Counted from the first letter of the stretch, positions 17,372-27,496 are shown. The stretch is 64,000 nucleotides of DNA from JBKQVT01 sp963804825 (GCA_963804825.1 CAWDRV010000004.1:434001-498000), one strand, 5' to 3'. Notes: generated by a model not told the origin, from the sequence alone. Program-made: numbers and translations.

Positions 17372-17521
17372 ACAACTTGCCGCCGGGCAGGCAACTAGGC
17401 GATTTCCAGTAGGTCAGGCACGCCGTGCCTGACATCTCCTCGGATTCCGGCAACCTTCTGTCAGGCACGGCGTGCCTGACCTACGCGGCTACAACTTGCC
17501 GCCGGGCAGACAACTAGGCGA
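17372..17521. repeat. Direct repeat enclosing two 21-bp palindromes
   Basis: A 31-bp sequence (ACAACTTGCCGCCGGGCAG onward) at 17372-17402 is repeated at 17491-17521 with one difference. Between the copies lie two near-identical palindromes, GTCAGGCAC-GCC-GTGCCTGAC (17413-17433) and GTCAGGCAC-GGC-GTGCCTGAC (17460-17480). The unit sits downstream of lutC and may serve as a terminator or be a mobile palindromic repeat. Confidence 0.75.
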
Positions 17522-17523
17522 GT

Positions 17524-18174
17524 TCAGTCCACCAGGAGGACCACGAGGCGTTTCGGGCCGTGAACGCCCAGAATGAGGATCTTCTCGATGTCGGCGGTGC
17601 GGCTGGGGCCGGTGACCAGGACGAATTCGCCCCGTAGCCCGGCGTCGCCGCAACGGGGACCGATCTCGGACCAGGCCGCCGGGAGGTGCTCGGCCAGTTG
17701 GGCCACCCGGGCGATCACCACGCACGCCGGCGGCAGATAGCACATCAGCCGTTGATGGGTCGTGTCGCAGGCGATCATGCACGAGCCGGTGTCGGCCAAC
17801 AGGACGTCGGCCGCGACCAGGCCGGCCGCAAGCTGGGCGATCCGCTCGGGCTTCCACTCCGCGGTGACCCAGCATACGCGATCCGGCGGCAGCTCGCTGG
17901 TCAATTCACGTGACGCCGGGCCGTCCACGGCGCCGATAGCGGGCCACGGGCCGGTCTCCATCAACGCGGCCAGTTGTTCCCGCGCCTCGGCCATGGTGCG
18001 GCAGCGAATCGTCTCGCCGAAAACGGCCTTCAACTCCGCCGCGAACCGGTCGGCCAAAACGCCCTTGTCGGAAGTCTGCCGCGGCCAGACCTCGGCCACC
18101 GGCGGCGGCGCCACCGCCGGACCGGCGGACAGACGCGTGCGGAGGCGGTGCAGGATGCGAGCGCGGCTGTTCAT
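17524..18174 (-). CDS. lutC: LutC-like LUD-domain protein
   Basis: 216 residues, the size of LutC/YkgG proteins that take part in L-lactate oxidation to pyruvate together with LutA and LutB. The core VLLADTGSCMIACDTTHQR and the C-terminal LVTGPSRTADIEKILILGVHGP are the conserved LUD (DUF162) motifs; the last is diagnostic. It follows lutB by 87 bp on the same strand. Cytoplasmic. Confidence 0.9.
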   Translation of the reverse strand: MNSRARILHRLRTRLSAGPAVAPPPVAEVWPRQTSDKGVLADRFAAELKAVFGETIRCRTMAEAREQLAALMETGPWPAIGAVDGPASRELTSELPPDRVCWVTAEWKPERIAQLAAGLVAADVLLADTGSCMIACDTTHQRLMCYLPPACVVIARVAQLAEHLPAAWSEIGPRCGDAGLRGEFVLVTGPSRTADIEKILILGVHGPKRLVVLLVD

Positions 18175-18253
18175 GGGTTGCCTCCGTTTTCCGGCTTTGC
18201 GCCTTGCGCGAGTTCTTCCTCACGATGCTCCCCTTACGGCAATTCGACCTTAT

Positions 18254-18276
18254 CCGGCGGCTTACGCCGCCGGCTC
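18254..18276. repeat. GGCTTACGCC-type hairpin at the lutB stop
   Basis: CCGGCGGCTTACGCCGCCGG forms a perfect hairpin that includes the lutB TAA stop. It is a member of the family described at 11739-11761 and may double as a transcript end. Confidence 0.6.
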
Positions 18277-19677
18277 ACTTTCTCCGCTGGTTCCGCGCCT
18301 TTTCCACCAATGGCGGAAGGCCGGGCCGGGGATTTTCGGCAAGGCGCGGCCGCGGGTCCAGGCGCCGAGCTTGCCCGGGTGCCAGGGCAACCACGGCGCC
18401 AGTCGCACACCTTGCCGCACCGCCCACATGGTCAGCTTGTAGCGCCGCGGGCCGCCCATCGCCCAGGCCCAGAGGGTCCACATCAGCCGCTCGCGGGCCG
18501 ACCGCATGGGCGACGGCTCGTTGACGGCCCGATGCCGCAGGTGGACGAGTTGATGGGCGATGTCGATTTTCACCGGGCAGACTTCGGCGCACGCCCCGCA
18601 GAGCGAGGAGGCGAACGGGAGCGTGCCGGCCTGGTCCATGCCCACCAGGTGCGGCGTCAGGATGGCGCCGATGGGACCGGGATAGACCCAGCCGTAGGCC
18701 CAGCCGCCGGCGCGGCGATAGACCGGGCAGGCGTTCAGGCACGCGCCGCAACGGATGCAGAACAAGGCGTTCCACGCCGCCGGGTCGGCCAACACGTTGC
18801 TCCGCCCGTTGTCGAGAAAGATGATGACCAATTTTTGCCCCGGCGTCGGGCCGTGGATGAGATGCGTGTAGGTGGTCAGTTTCTGGCCGGTGCCGCTGCG
18901 GGCCAAGACGTTCAACAGCAGCGGCAGGTCGTCGATCCGCGGCAACACCTTTTCGATTCCCACCAGGGCGACGTGGATCGGCGGCGTGGCGGTCGAGAGT
19001 CCGGCGTTGCCCTCGTTCTCGACGAGGACGAGGGTGCCGGTGTCGGCGACGGCGAAATTGCCGCCGGAAATGCCCATGCCGGCTTGCAGGTACTCGTCGC
19101 GGAGGTGCCGGCGGGCGATGGCCGTGAGGCTTTGGTGTTCTTCGCTGAAGGGCTCGCCCAACTTCTCCGCGAAGAGCCGGCCCACGTCGGCGGCCGACAT
19201 GTGAATGGCCGGCGTGACGATATGGACCGGCCGCTGCCCGGCCAGTTGCACGATGTACTCGCCCAGGTCGGTCTCGACGGGCCGGATGCCCTCGGCCTGG
19301 AGCACGTGGTTGAGATTCATTTCCTCGGTCACCATCGACTTCGACTTGACCACGCTTCGGACGCCGTTTTGCCGGGCGATGTCGAGCACGTAGCGATTGG
19401 CCTCGGCGGCATTTTCCGCGAAGAGCACCGTCGCCCCCTTGGCCGTCATCCGCCCTTCGAACTGGACCAGCAGCTTGTCGAGGTTGGCGACGGCGTATTT
19501 TTTGACCTGGTGGGCCGCCTCGCGCCATTGCTGGAACTGCGGGACGGCGTCGGTCACCTGGCGGTTGCTCACGCTGGAGAACTTGGCCGCCTTGCCCAAC
19601 GATTCGAGGCCGGGGCCGGGCTCGTAAAGCCCCTTGGTGTTTTCCTTCAGAAACGGGGCGCCGTCGAGCGAGGACAT
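18262..19677 (-). CDS. lutB: LutB-like iron-sulfur LUD protein
   Basis: 471 residues. An N-terminal LUD domain (about 60-300; VKSKSMVTEEMNLNHVL, GISGGNFAVADTGTLVLV) is followed by two 4Fe-4S motifs, CIRCGACLNACPVYR and CGACAEVCPVKI, and a basic C-terminal region. This is the electron-transfer subunit of the LutABC lactate utilisation complex. The frame is open to a GTG at 19713 inside the IS end, but the ATG at 19677 (MSSLDGAPFLKEN) is the natural start. Its stop codon lies in the hairpin at 18254-18276. The IS element starts 34 bp upstream of the ATG and separates lutB from lutA. Confidence 0.93.
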   Translation of the reverse strand: MSSLDGAPFLKENTKGLYEPGPGLESLGKAAKFSSVSNRQVTDAVPQFQQWREAAHQVKKYAVANLDKLLVQFEGRMTAKGATVLFAENAAEANRYVLDIARQNGVRSVVKSKSMVTEEMNLNHVLQAEGIRPVETDLGEYIVQLAGQRPVHIVTPAIHMSAADVGRLFAEKLGEPFSEEHQSLTAIARRHLRDEYLQAGMGISGGNFAVADTGTLVLVENEGNAGLSTATPPIHVALVGIEKVLPRIDDLPLLLNVLARSGTGQKLTTYTHLIHGPTPGQKLVIIFLDNGRSNVLADPAAWNALFCIRCGACLNACPVYRRAGGWAYGWVYPGPIGAILTPHLVGMDQAGTLPFASSLCGACAEVCPVKIDIAHQLVHLRHRAVNEPSPMRSARERLMWTLWAWAMGGPRRYKLTMWAVRQGVRLAPWLPWHPGKLGAWTRGRALPKIPGPAFRHWWKRRGTSGESEPAA

Positions 19678-19710
19678 GGGGGTAAGGGTAAATGGTAGGG
19701 TGGGTCGAGC

Positions 19711-21221
19711 CACCCCTGTAAAGGTCTTAATCTGTTACGGTTTCACGGTTTATGGTATCACTTCGGCTTCGGCGCGCGTCACAACGGGGTGGCGGCGTGT
19801 GAATGGGTCTCGCGAAGCAGGAGCGACAAGGATGTTGCTGGGCAAACCATTGGCGGTCTTCATCGAGCGGAGTCCGGTCAGCGTGATGGTCAGTGCAACG
19901 CTTGAGCGTGTTTTCGAACCGGCGGTGCTGGATCAGGTTTTCCAGGAGCACGCCGTCCTGGGCTACGCCAAGGAATTGGCTTTCTCCCAGTGTGTTCAAA
20001 TCATGTGCGACGTGGTGTTCAAGGAATCGCCGTCCGTGGGAGCGTTCTACCAAGCCCACCCGGACGAAATTCCGGTGACCCGGCAAGCTGTCTATGACAA
20101 GTTGAAGCGTCTGGAATCGCAAGTCCCGGCGGCGTTGGTGCATTATTCGGGCGAGGAACTGGGCCCCTGTATGAAGGCGATGCGGTCGCAGGCCCTGCCG
20201 CTGCTGCCTCGCTACCGCGTACGAGTCCTGGATGGGAACCACTTGACCGGCACCGAGCATCGTATTTTCGAGTTGCGCCGGTTTCGGTCCGCCGCCTTGC
20301 CGGGGCAGGCGCTGGTGTTCTACGATCCGCAATACGGTTTGATTACCGACGTGGTTCCCTGCGAAGACGCGCATGCCCAGGAACGTTCGTTGCTGAAGGA
20401 GGCCTTGGCGTGTATTTCCGCGCGATTGCATTTTGGCGGACCGCAACTTCTGCACCAGCGGGTTTTTGTTTGGTATTCGTCGCCTGGGGGCTTTCTTTAT
20501 TATCCGTCAGCACGCCTCCACGCTTTGCTACGAATTGAAGGGAAAACGCCGTTTGGTGGGCCAGGATGGTCGGGGACGAAACATCTACGAACAAGCGATT
20601 TGCCTGACCGACCCCGAAAGCGGAGAGAGCTTTACTGCCCGCCGAATTACGATCGTCCTGGACAAGCCCAACAAGGACGGGGAAACGGAATTGCACATTC
20701 TCACCAACTTGGCGAAGAAAGCGGCCAGCGCGGTGCGGATTGCGGAACTCTATGCCGATCGCTGGACGATCGAAACGGGGTTCCAGCAATTGACCGACGA
20801 CCTGCGCTGCGAGATCAACACCTTGGGATATCCCAAGGCGGCGTTGTTCGGATTCTGTACGGCGTGCATGGCCTACAACGCCGTGTCGGTTGTGAAGTGT
20901 GCGATTCGCGCGGCACAGGGCAAGAAGTACGTGGAAGAGGAGTTGTCGATGTACTACCTGACCCTGGAAGTGGCTCAGGTGACGGCTGGGATGATGATCG
21001 CGATCCCCGAGCAAGATTGGGGAGTCTTTCGTAGAATGTCTCCCAAGAAGTTCGCGACCGTCTTGATCGACTTGGCGCAGCGTATCGACCCGCAAGTACA
21101 CGAAGCACAAGCGTGGGCCGAAAACCAAACAGCCGAAGAAGACCAGCGGCAAACGAATTCATCATGTATCTACCGCGAGAATACTCGCCATGCGAACATA
21201 GGTAAGACCTTTACAGGGGTG
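19711..21221. mobile_element. IS4-like insertion sequence, 1511 bp
   Basis: Ends are 19-bp perfect inverted repeats, CACCCCTGTAAAGGTCTTA (19711-19729) and its complement (21203-21221). A 12-bp direct repeat GGTGGGTCGAGC flanks them (19699-19710 and 21222-21233), a target duplication size fitting the IS4 family. It carries one transposase gene. It has inserted into an arm of a GTGGGTCGAGC hairpin repeat in the gap between lutA and lutB, so the lut operon is now split by the element. Intact ends and perfect target duplication argue for recent insertion. Confidence 0.93.
19832..21201 (+). pseudogene. IS4-family transposase (two frameshifts)
   Basis: About 455 residues in three frames. The first (MLLGKPLAVFIERSPVSVMV onward) has VRVLDGNHLTGTEHR, the first catalytic Asp region. 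The second has LADRNFCTSGFLFGI and YADRWTIETGFQQLT, the second Asp and the Y-x-R-W-x-I-E glutamate motif, so the DDE triad is complete. The third supplies the basic tail ending ILAMRT with a TAG at 21199-21201, two bases before the right inverted repeat. Shifts lie near 20430 and 21108, both net +1. If real, the copy is inactive. Confidence 0.85.
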
Positions 21222-21223
21222 GG

Positions 21224-21291
21224 TGGGTCGAGCGCAGCGAGACCCACCACCGTAATTCCTGGTGGGTCTCGCTGCGCTCGACCCACCCTAC
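21224..21291. repeat. Long hairpin repeat GTGGGTCGAGCGCAGCGAG, copy 1
   Basis: GTGGGTCGAGCGCAGCGAG followed by ACCCACC, a short loop, then the full complement ending CGACCCACCCTAC. The left outer part of the same hairpin lies on the other side of the IS (19696-19710), so the IS split it. A second copy is at 49298-49380. Confidence 0.8.
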
Positions 21292-21317
21292 AAGTAATTC
21301 CTACAAGTCTACAGGAT

Positions 21318-22121
21318 TCACTTCCCGTCGGCCACCAGGACCTCGGCGATGTGCATGGTGCGGATGTGCCGCATGGCTGGGTCGCGCCGCAAGATGCCGC
21401 CCAGGTGCATCAGGCAACTGATGTCGGGCGAGACGAGCACCTCGGCGCCGCTGCGGACGATGTTGGCGGCCTTGGCGCGTCCCATCGCCAGCGAGGCGCC
21501 GGGCATCTTCACGCTGAAGGTGCCGCCGAACCCGCAACACTCTTCCACCTCGGGCAATTCGCAACAAGTGATGCCCCGCACGTTCTTCAGCAATTGCATG
21601 GGCGGATCGACCACGCCCAACTCGCGCCGCCCGTGGCAGCCGACGTGCAGGGCGACCTTGCGAGGGAACGTGGCGCCGGTGTCGGTCACGCCCAGGATAT
21701 CGACGAGAAACTCGGTCAGCTCGAACACGCGGCGGCCGACGCCGACGGTCCGCGGGTCCGGGTCGACGTGGCCGAAAAACACGCGGCACATCGCCGTGCA
21801 GGAGGCCGAGGGGCAGACGATCCAGCGATGCGGCTCGAAGACGTCGCGGAAGTGGCGGATCACCCGGCGGGCCTGTTCCCAGTAGCCCGAGTTGAAGGCC
21901 GGCTGGCCGCAGCAGGTCTGCGCGGACGGATAGACCACCGGCACGCCGTGCCGGGTGAGCAACTCGACCGTCGCCCGGCCGATCTCCGGATAGAACTGGT
22001 CGATATAGCAGGGGAGGAACAGGGCCACCGGCTCGCCCTTGGCGTAGGGCGGATCATCCTGGCGCGGGGCGACCGGGCAGGCGGTGAGCCGGGATTTTTC
22101 CGTCGGGATGAACTGGATCAT
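21318..22121 (-). CDS. lutA: LutA-like cysteine-rich (CCG domain) protein
   Basis: 267 residues. Two CCG (cysteine-rich) domains are present: the first around CCGQPAFNSGYWEQA and the second around VEECCGFGGTFSVKMP, with HVGCHGRRELG between. These bind iron-sulfur clusters in LutA/GlpC-type subunits. The core starts at VALFLPCYIDQFYPEIG. I place the start at the ATG 22121; a GTG just before VALFLPC with AAGG upstream, or a longer form from 22211, remain possible. It is on the same strand as lutB and lutC and would be the first gene of the operon, now separated from them by the IS. Confidence 0.9.
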   Translation of the reverse strand: MIQFIPTEKSRLTACPVAPRQDDPPYAKGEPVALFLPCYIDQFYPEIGRATVELLTRHGVPVVYPSAQTCCGQPAFNSGYWEQARRVIRHFRDVFEPHRWIVCPSASCTAMCRVFFGHVDPDPRTVGVGRRVFELTEFLVDILGVTDTGATFPRKVALHVGCHGRRELGVVDPPMQLLKNVRGITCCELPEVEECCGFGGTFSVKMPGASLAMGRAKAANIVRSGAEVLVSPDISCLMHLGGILRRDPAMRHIRTMHIAEVLVADGK

Positions 22122-22217
22122 GGTCGGCTGGCCGGGGGGAAGCGTGGCTTTTTGGGGCGGTGCACCACAGCTGATATTCTGACGGAAACCGACCGAAAGG
22201 GAAAGGGGCAACGATAT

Positions 22218-22315
22218 CCGGGGCCTTACGGCCCCGGCTCACGATGGCCCCGGCTCACGATGGCCCCGGCTCACGATGGCCCCGGCTCACGATGGCCCCG
22301 GCTCACGATGGCCCC
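22218..22315. repeat. Hairpin plus five tandem 16-bp units
   Basis: A GGCCTTACGGCC hairpin (22218-22240) is followed by five exact copies of GGCTCACGATGGCCCC (22236-22315). The tandem part appears to have expanded from the hairpin edge. Too short and without spacers, so not a CRISPR. Confidence 0.85.
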
Positions 22316-22344
22316 GGGTCGCGGTGAACCCGGCTGCAGGAGGC

Positions 22345-24467
22345 TTACCGCAGGTCGGAAGCCTTGTTCTTGCGGGCCATCTGCTCGAAGTAGGCGGCCT
22401 GTTCTTTCTCGCCCAGTTGACGGTGCATCCAGGCAAGATTGCCGTAGGGAACGTTCAGACTCGACTTGGCCAACGTCCCTTGCCCGACGGCCTGCTCCAT
22501 CATTGTCAGGCCATGTTCGGTCAACTCGACGGCCCTGGTGCGCTGGTCCGTCTCCCAGTACGACACCCCCATGCTCACGAGCGATTCGCCGTGGCGGCCG
22601 GCGTCGGCGAGCTGGTCGGCCGGGGTCTTCTCCAACAAAGGCAGGGCCTTGTCGAACCAACTGACGGCGAGGCGATGGTTCTGGTCGCCCAGGGCATGAA
22701 TCGCGCCGAGGTGGAAGTAGAGCCGGCCCAACAGGTAAGCGTTGTCGCGGGAGAGCGGTTGCGGGCTGCCCTTTTCCAGGTAGTCGGCCGACATTTCGCC
22801 GTAGCGGAGGGCCTCGTCTCGATGGTTCATGGTCTGGCAGACCTGCATGGTGTCGTAGAGGGCCATGCCCAGGTCCCATTGCAGGTGCGACTTGCAGACC
22901 GGCTCCGACGCGGCGGCAATCAGGTTCTTGCCGCTTTCGACGGCTTGATCGACCCAGGGAACCGGATCGAGCTTGCCCCTCATGCCGACACAGACCGCCA
23001 GCGCCCGCGTAGCGACGCGGAAGCGATACTCTTCGCCGCCGGCTTCACTCTTGACCAGGTCGTCGGCCAGGGCGGACGCCTTGTCCAGCCAAACGGTGAC
23101 CGCTTTCTCTTTCTCCCGCCACTTGCCCCAGGCGATGTCGTGCGCGGCGCCCAAGTGGGCGTCCAGCATCACTTCCTTGGCGGCGACGCGGAGGGCCGGG
23201 TGCTTGCTGGTCGTCAGGGGCTCGGCCAATTTCACCGCCTGCATGTGGTGTTGCATGGCCTGCACATAATCGGGCTTGGGACCCGAGGCCGCGATGTCGC
23301 CCAGCAGGCAGAAGGCGCGGGCCTGGACGTGCGGGCGCTGCGGGCTGAGGTCGACGGCTTTTTCGGCCGCGCTGGCGGCTTCCTCCAGCAGCCCGGCGCG
23401 AGCCAGCACCTCCGCTTGCGTCACGCGATAATGGCTGTCCTGCGGGTCCAGGCGGACCGCCTCGGCGCCGGCCGCCATGGCCTTCTCATACTCGCCGAAC
23501 GAAGCCAGCACCCGGCATCGCAGCCAGTGCGCCCGGGCGAGGCCCGGCTCAAGCTGCAAGGCCTGGTCGAGGTCGTGCAGGCTGAAGTCCGGCCGCCCCT
23601 CGAGATTCGTCTCCGCGCGCAGCACGAACGGCTCGGCGCTGAGCGCCTCCAGGATGATGTGGCTGACTTTCATCGAGGGCTTGCCCGGCGCCTCGCCCGG
23701 CTCGAACGAAAACAGCACGCCACGCTCCGGATACGCCTGGCCGAGGATCTCGCCAAGATCGTTGGAAATCAACACCGGCTGGATCTTGGACAATTCGAGC
23801 TGCCGGGCCACGGTGCTGGCGGGAAATCCCTTCTCGAAACGGACGACGATCGATACGACCTTGTTGCCGTTGCAACTGGCCTCGACCCGCTGAAACGGCC
23901 CGACCGAGTACAATTGCATCAACTGCTTGCCTTGCTTGTGCGTTTCCTTGGCGCGCCCCATGCCTTCACCATTTGCTCCACGGTGGTGACGCCCGGCGTC
24001 ACGCCGTGAAAGCTGGTGGCTTCCAGTTCCACCGGCCCGAGCTGCTGCGGATCGGGAATCGGTTCGAGTTTTCCTTTTCCCTTTTCGCCGTCCGCCGGTT
24101 TTTCTTCCGCTTTGCTCTTGCTCTTGTCGTTATCCTTGTCCTTGTCCGCTGAAGCTTGTTCCGCGGGTGCGGGCTGCAAGGTCGCGTTGGACTCCTCCAC
24201 CGGTTGCAGAGCGGCATCCGTCGCGGGTTTCGGCGGCGCCAACGTCGGCACGCCGGATTTCGTGCTCGAGGCTGTGCGAACCGCACTGGCGGCCCCCGTA
24301 TCGGCGGCCACGTCCGGCGTGGTGTCGATCAACCGCACGCCGGTCGATGCTTCCGGCGGTTTGTCGGTCGACGCCGCCTGCTGCCCACCGGCAACCTCCC
24401 AGCACAAGAGGGAGAACACCGCGAACGAGAGAACGATTCTGAGGAATCGAATTGGTTGGATTTGCAC
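22345..24467 (-). CDS. Exported TPR protein (one frameshift)
   Basis: About 707 residues. GTG at 24467 is chosen because AAGGAGG lies eight bases upstream. A signal peptide (IRFLRIVLSFAVFSLLCWEV) is followed by a Lys/Asp/Ser-rich low-complexity stretch (about 95-150), then a short domain with GVTTVEQMVKAWGAP resembling SmpA/OmlA-like outer-membrane lipoprotein motifs, then many TPR repeats (ALQLEPGLARAHWLRCRVL, AVRLDPQDSHYRV, AVDLSPQRPHV). Near 23952 one base appears missing; the frame resumes at KETHKQGKQLMQLY. Probably a periplasmic or surface protein-interaction scaffold. No partner gene is evident. Confidence 0.7.
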
Positions 24468-24707
24468 GGCCCGTTCCTCCTTGAACTTAGGCAGCAGGGG
24501 ATGGCAGCGAGAGGGTGGTAGTGTACCCAGGCAAGCCCAGTTAAGTCCATAGTGGATTTCGCGTTCCGTGCGACACAGGGCCGATGCCACCCTTTGAGTT
24601 GGGGGTATGATGATGGGGTATTGGGGAAGACAGGCAAGGCGGGAAATCGGCCGACGCCGTTCAAATAGTCCTCCATCCCTCCGGGAGAGGGAAGAGGAAA
24701 TCCCCGA

Positions 24708-25817
24708 TTACCCAAGCCGCTTTTCCATCCGCCGCAACTCTCCTACCTGCTCCTCGGTGAACGGCACGGCGGCGCCGGGCGGCGGCGGATGCGGCGCCAA
24801 ACGGACGCCGATCCGCTCGACCAACGCGTCCAACCCCTGCCGCCCAAGGGCGCTCAGTGCCAATCCCGCCGGGCGGGACACATCGACGCCGGCGGACAGG
24901 TCGCTCTTATTATGGATCACCAAGGCGCCGGGCATGGCGACCAACAAGGCGTCGTCCGCCGCTGACCACGGAACGCTCAAATCGAACACCAGCAGCACGA
25001 GATCGGCACGGGCGATCTGTTGCCGGGCCAATTCGACACCAGCCCGCTCGACCGCATCGCCAACGCCGCCGTCGCCGACGTCGTCGCCGCCCAGACCGGC
25101 CGTGTCGGCCAGGACGACCGGCCAGCCGTCGATGGCGGTCCGCGTGGTGACCACGTCGCGGGTGGTGCCGGCCGTCGGATGCACGATCGACCGGCCATAG
25201 CCCACCAGGGCGTTGATCAGGCTGCTCTTGCCCACGTTCGGTCGGCCCGCCACCACGACGTTCCACGGCTCGATCAGATGCCGGCCCAGCGGTGCGCGGG
25301 CCAAGAGGGCGTCGATCTGCTCTCGGGCCGCGGCCCATTGCCGACCACGGATGAACTTTTCCGTCGCGTCGATGGCGCGCCGCAGCGCCCCATGATACTG
25401 ATCCAAGAGGATCGAGGCGGTCCGCACGGTGCGGGCCTCGGCCAAGGCAAGCCGCGCGGCGGCGGCGATCGGGTCGGCGTCCTGGCCGGCGACCCACTCC
25501 CGCCACGCCAGCGGCCGGCAGCCCGAGGCGACGAGGACCTGTTCGATCATGGCCACGGTGGCGCGGCCGCCGTGGCAATGCACCTCGACCGATCGGGCCG
25601 AGCGGCATCGGACCACCACTTCCTCGCCCGGCGCCGCGCCGAACCGCCCGATGGCCAGTCGTTGGTCCGGCTGGGGCTTCAGGCGTCCGCCTCCGCGGGC
25701 GTGGAAGTGCGCGCCGACCGTCCGGACGGCCCTGGGGCCTTCGACCAGCAGCGTCGCCACGGCCCCCCGGCCCGGCGGCGTCAATAGGACCAGTCTTGGG
25801 AACTTCTTCTCGGGCAC
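24708..25817 (-). CDS. MnmE/TrmE-like GTPase lacking the C-terminal CxGK
   Basis: 369 residues. The start is GTG at 25817, eight bases after AAGGAGA. The N-terminal part (LTPPGRGAVATLLVEGP) resembles the tetrahydrofolate-binding domain of MnmE; the central GTPase has G1 GRPNVGKSS, G2 TAGTTRD, G3 DTAGLGG and G4 NKSDL. Canonical MnmE (~450 residues) ends in C-I-G-K with the catalytic Cys; this one ends MEKRLG and is short. It is therefore a paralogue or a divergent form that may not do the tRNA wobble-uridine modification. It stands alone, divergent from the RNase HII-like gene. Confidence 0.78.
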   Translation of the reverse strand: MPEKKFPRLVLLTPPGRGAVATLLVEGPRAVRTVGAHFHARGGGRLKPQPDQRLAIGRFGAAPGEEVVVRCRSARSVEVHCHGGRATVAMIEQVLVASGCRPLAWREWVAGQDADPIAAAARLALAEARTVRTASILLDQYHGALRRAIDATEKFIRGRQWAAAREQIDALLARAPLGRHLIEPWNVVVAGRPNVGKSSLINALVGYGRSIVHPTAGTTRDVVTTRTAIDGWPVVLADTAGLGGDDVGDGGVGDAVERAGVELARQQIARADLVLLVFDLSVPWSAADDALLVAMPGALVIHNKSDLSAGVDVSRPAGLALSALGRQGLDALVERIGVRLAPHPPPPGAAVPFTEEQVGELRRMEKRLG

Positions 25818-26011
25818 GTCCGTCTCCTTGCGACTATCGTAACGCGTCGCGGCGTGAATCGAAAGACGAGCGCCGATCAGAAAAATTCGGGGCGGGAGCG
25901 TGGCGATGGCCGCCGGCCCACTGCACGCTTGCGGTTTCGCAGGAACCGCCTCCCTCTGGCCGCGACGGTCGCTTGCTGCTACGCTGATGGGCGTCACGAG
26001 GGTCGATCGTC

Positions 26012-27002
26012 ATGGGATACTTGATCGGAACGGACGAAGCCGGCTATGGTCCCAACTTGGGGCCGTTGGTCATTTCGGCCACGGTCTGGGAAGTTCCCGA
26101 CGGCGTGGGCAGCGAAGACCTTTACCGGCGACTGGACGCGGCCATTGCGCCGACCGCCGGCCGCAACGGCCACAACGACAGCAACGAGTGAGCGATCACG
26201 GCGGCCGCGTGGCCATGGCCGACTCGAAGACCCTCTACCACTCGGGCGGCGGTTGGCGGCTGTTGGAGCGCGGCCTGTGGGCGGCGTTCGCCTTGCTGGG
26301 CCAGCGGCCGCGCAGCGCCGCGGAAGTCTGGGACCTGTTGGCGCCGGACGCCGCCGCCCAGCGCGGACCGGACGCCGGGTACAGCCCGGACAACCTCGCG
26401 CTGCCGCTGGACGCCGCGGTGGACGAATTCGCCTCGCTGGGTCCGCGCTTGCAGCGGCGCTGGCCGCGGCCGCCGTCCGGTTGATCGCGGTCCAAAGCCG
26501 GGCGATCTTTCCCGGTCCGTTCAACGACCTGGTCCGGCAGTGCGGATCGAAGGGCCTGGTGCTGTCGCGAGCGACGCTCGCATTGGCGGCCGGACTGGTC
26601 GGGTCCTTGCCCGGCGGCCCGATCCACGTGTTGTGCGACAAGCACGGCGGCCGCAACCGCTACTTGCCGCTGTTGATGGAATGTTTTCCCGGGCCGCCCA
26701 TCGAGGTCCGCGCCGAGGGGCGTCCGCGGAGCGTGTATCGTTTCGGGCCCGCCCAGCACGGCGTGGAAATATGTTTTCAGGCGAAGGCGGAATCGCATCT
26801 GCCGGCGGCGCTGGCCTCGATGGCGTCGAAGTATCTCCGCGAGTTGGCGATGCGGGCGTGGAACGATTTTTGGCTTCGACGGGTGCCGGGCCTGGCGCCC
26901 ACGGCCGGCTATCCCCAGGACGCCGTCCGCTTCAAACGTCAAATCGCGGCGGTGCAGGGCCAGTTGGGCATCGACGACGACCTGCTATGGAGGACCAAGT
27001 AA
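26012..27002 (+). CDS. RNase HII-like protein (two frameshifts)
   Basis: About 330 residues. MGYLIGTDEAGYGPNLGPLVI carries the DEAG active-site motif of RNase HII, and VAMADSKTLY matches its DSK motif. The remaining part (AIFPGPFND, LCDKHGGRNRYLPLL) is specific to a planctomycete-type family, so the substrate may differ from RNA/DNA hybrids. One base appears missing near 26190 and another near 26460; each segment is otherwise open. The stop overlaps the start of the sixA-like gene (TAATG), so they are coupled. Confidence 0.65.
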
Positions 27003-27496
27003 TGGATCTGTTCATCGTTCGACATGCGTGGGCGGGGCATTTCGGCGATCCGGCCTGGCCCGACGATTCCCAGCGGCCCCTGAGCGACGAGGGCCGGCGG
27101 CGGTTCGCCCGGATGGTTGCCAAGCTGGCGGACCGCGGGCTGGCGCCGCAGTGGATTGCCACCAGTCCGATGGCGCGGTGCGTGCAGACGGCCGAGTTGC
27201 TGGCAGATGGTGTGCCGGGCCGTCCGGAAGTGGTCGCGTGCGCCGAACTGCTTCCCGGCGGCGACGTGGCGGAACTGGTCGCATGGACCGCGCGGCAGGC
27301 GGAGCGGTACGGGCGGATCGCTTGGGTGGGTCATGCCCCGGACGTGGGCCAGCACGCGGCGGCGATGTTGGGCCAGGGCGAGGGTTGCATTCGTTTCGGC
27401 AAGGGGGCGATCTGTGCGATTCGTTTTCCCGGCCCGCCGGAACTTGGCGGCGGCGAGTTGCGCTGGCTGGCGACGGCCAAGGTGTTGGGCTGTTAG
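27002..27496 (+). CDS. sixA: SixA-like histidine phosphatase
   Basis: 164 residues, the size of SixA phosphohistidine phosphatases. MDLFIVRHAWAGHFGDPAWPD holds the RH catalytic motif, TSPMARCVQTAELLAD the second Arg region, and WVGHAPDVGQHAAAMLG the distal His. These enzymes dephosphorylate histidine phosphotransfer proteins. The start ATG overlaps the preceding stop. The end overlaps the stop of rseP on the other strand by four bases. Confidence 0.88.
   Translation: MDLFIVRHAWAGHFGDPAWPDDSQRPLSDEGRRRFARMVAKLADRGLAPQWIATSPMARCVQTAELLADGVPGRPEVVACAELLPGGDVAELVAWTARQAERYGRIAWVGHAPDVGQHAAAMLGQGEGCIRFGKGAICAIRFPGPPELGGGELRWLATAKVLGC

Noticed and set aside
17974..19698. 574-codon plus-strand frame across lutC/lutB
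   Set aside because: Shadow; both lut genes have strong motif support on the minus strand.
22236..22315. Possible CRISPR
   Set aside because: 16-bp units are directly adjacent without spacers.
22276..24009. 577-codon plus-strand frame across the TPR gene
   Set aside because: Shadow of the TPR gene; begins in the 16-bp tandem repeats.
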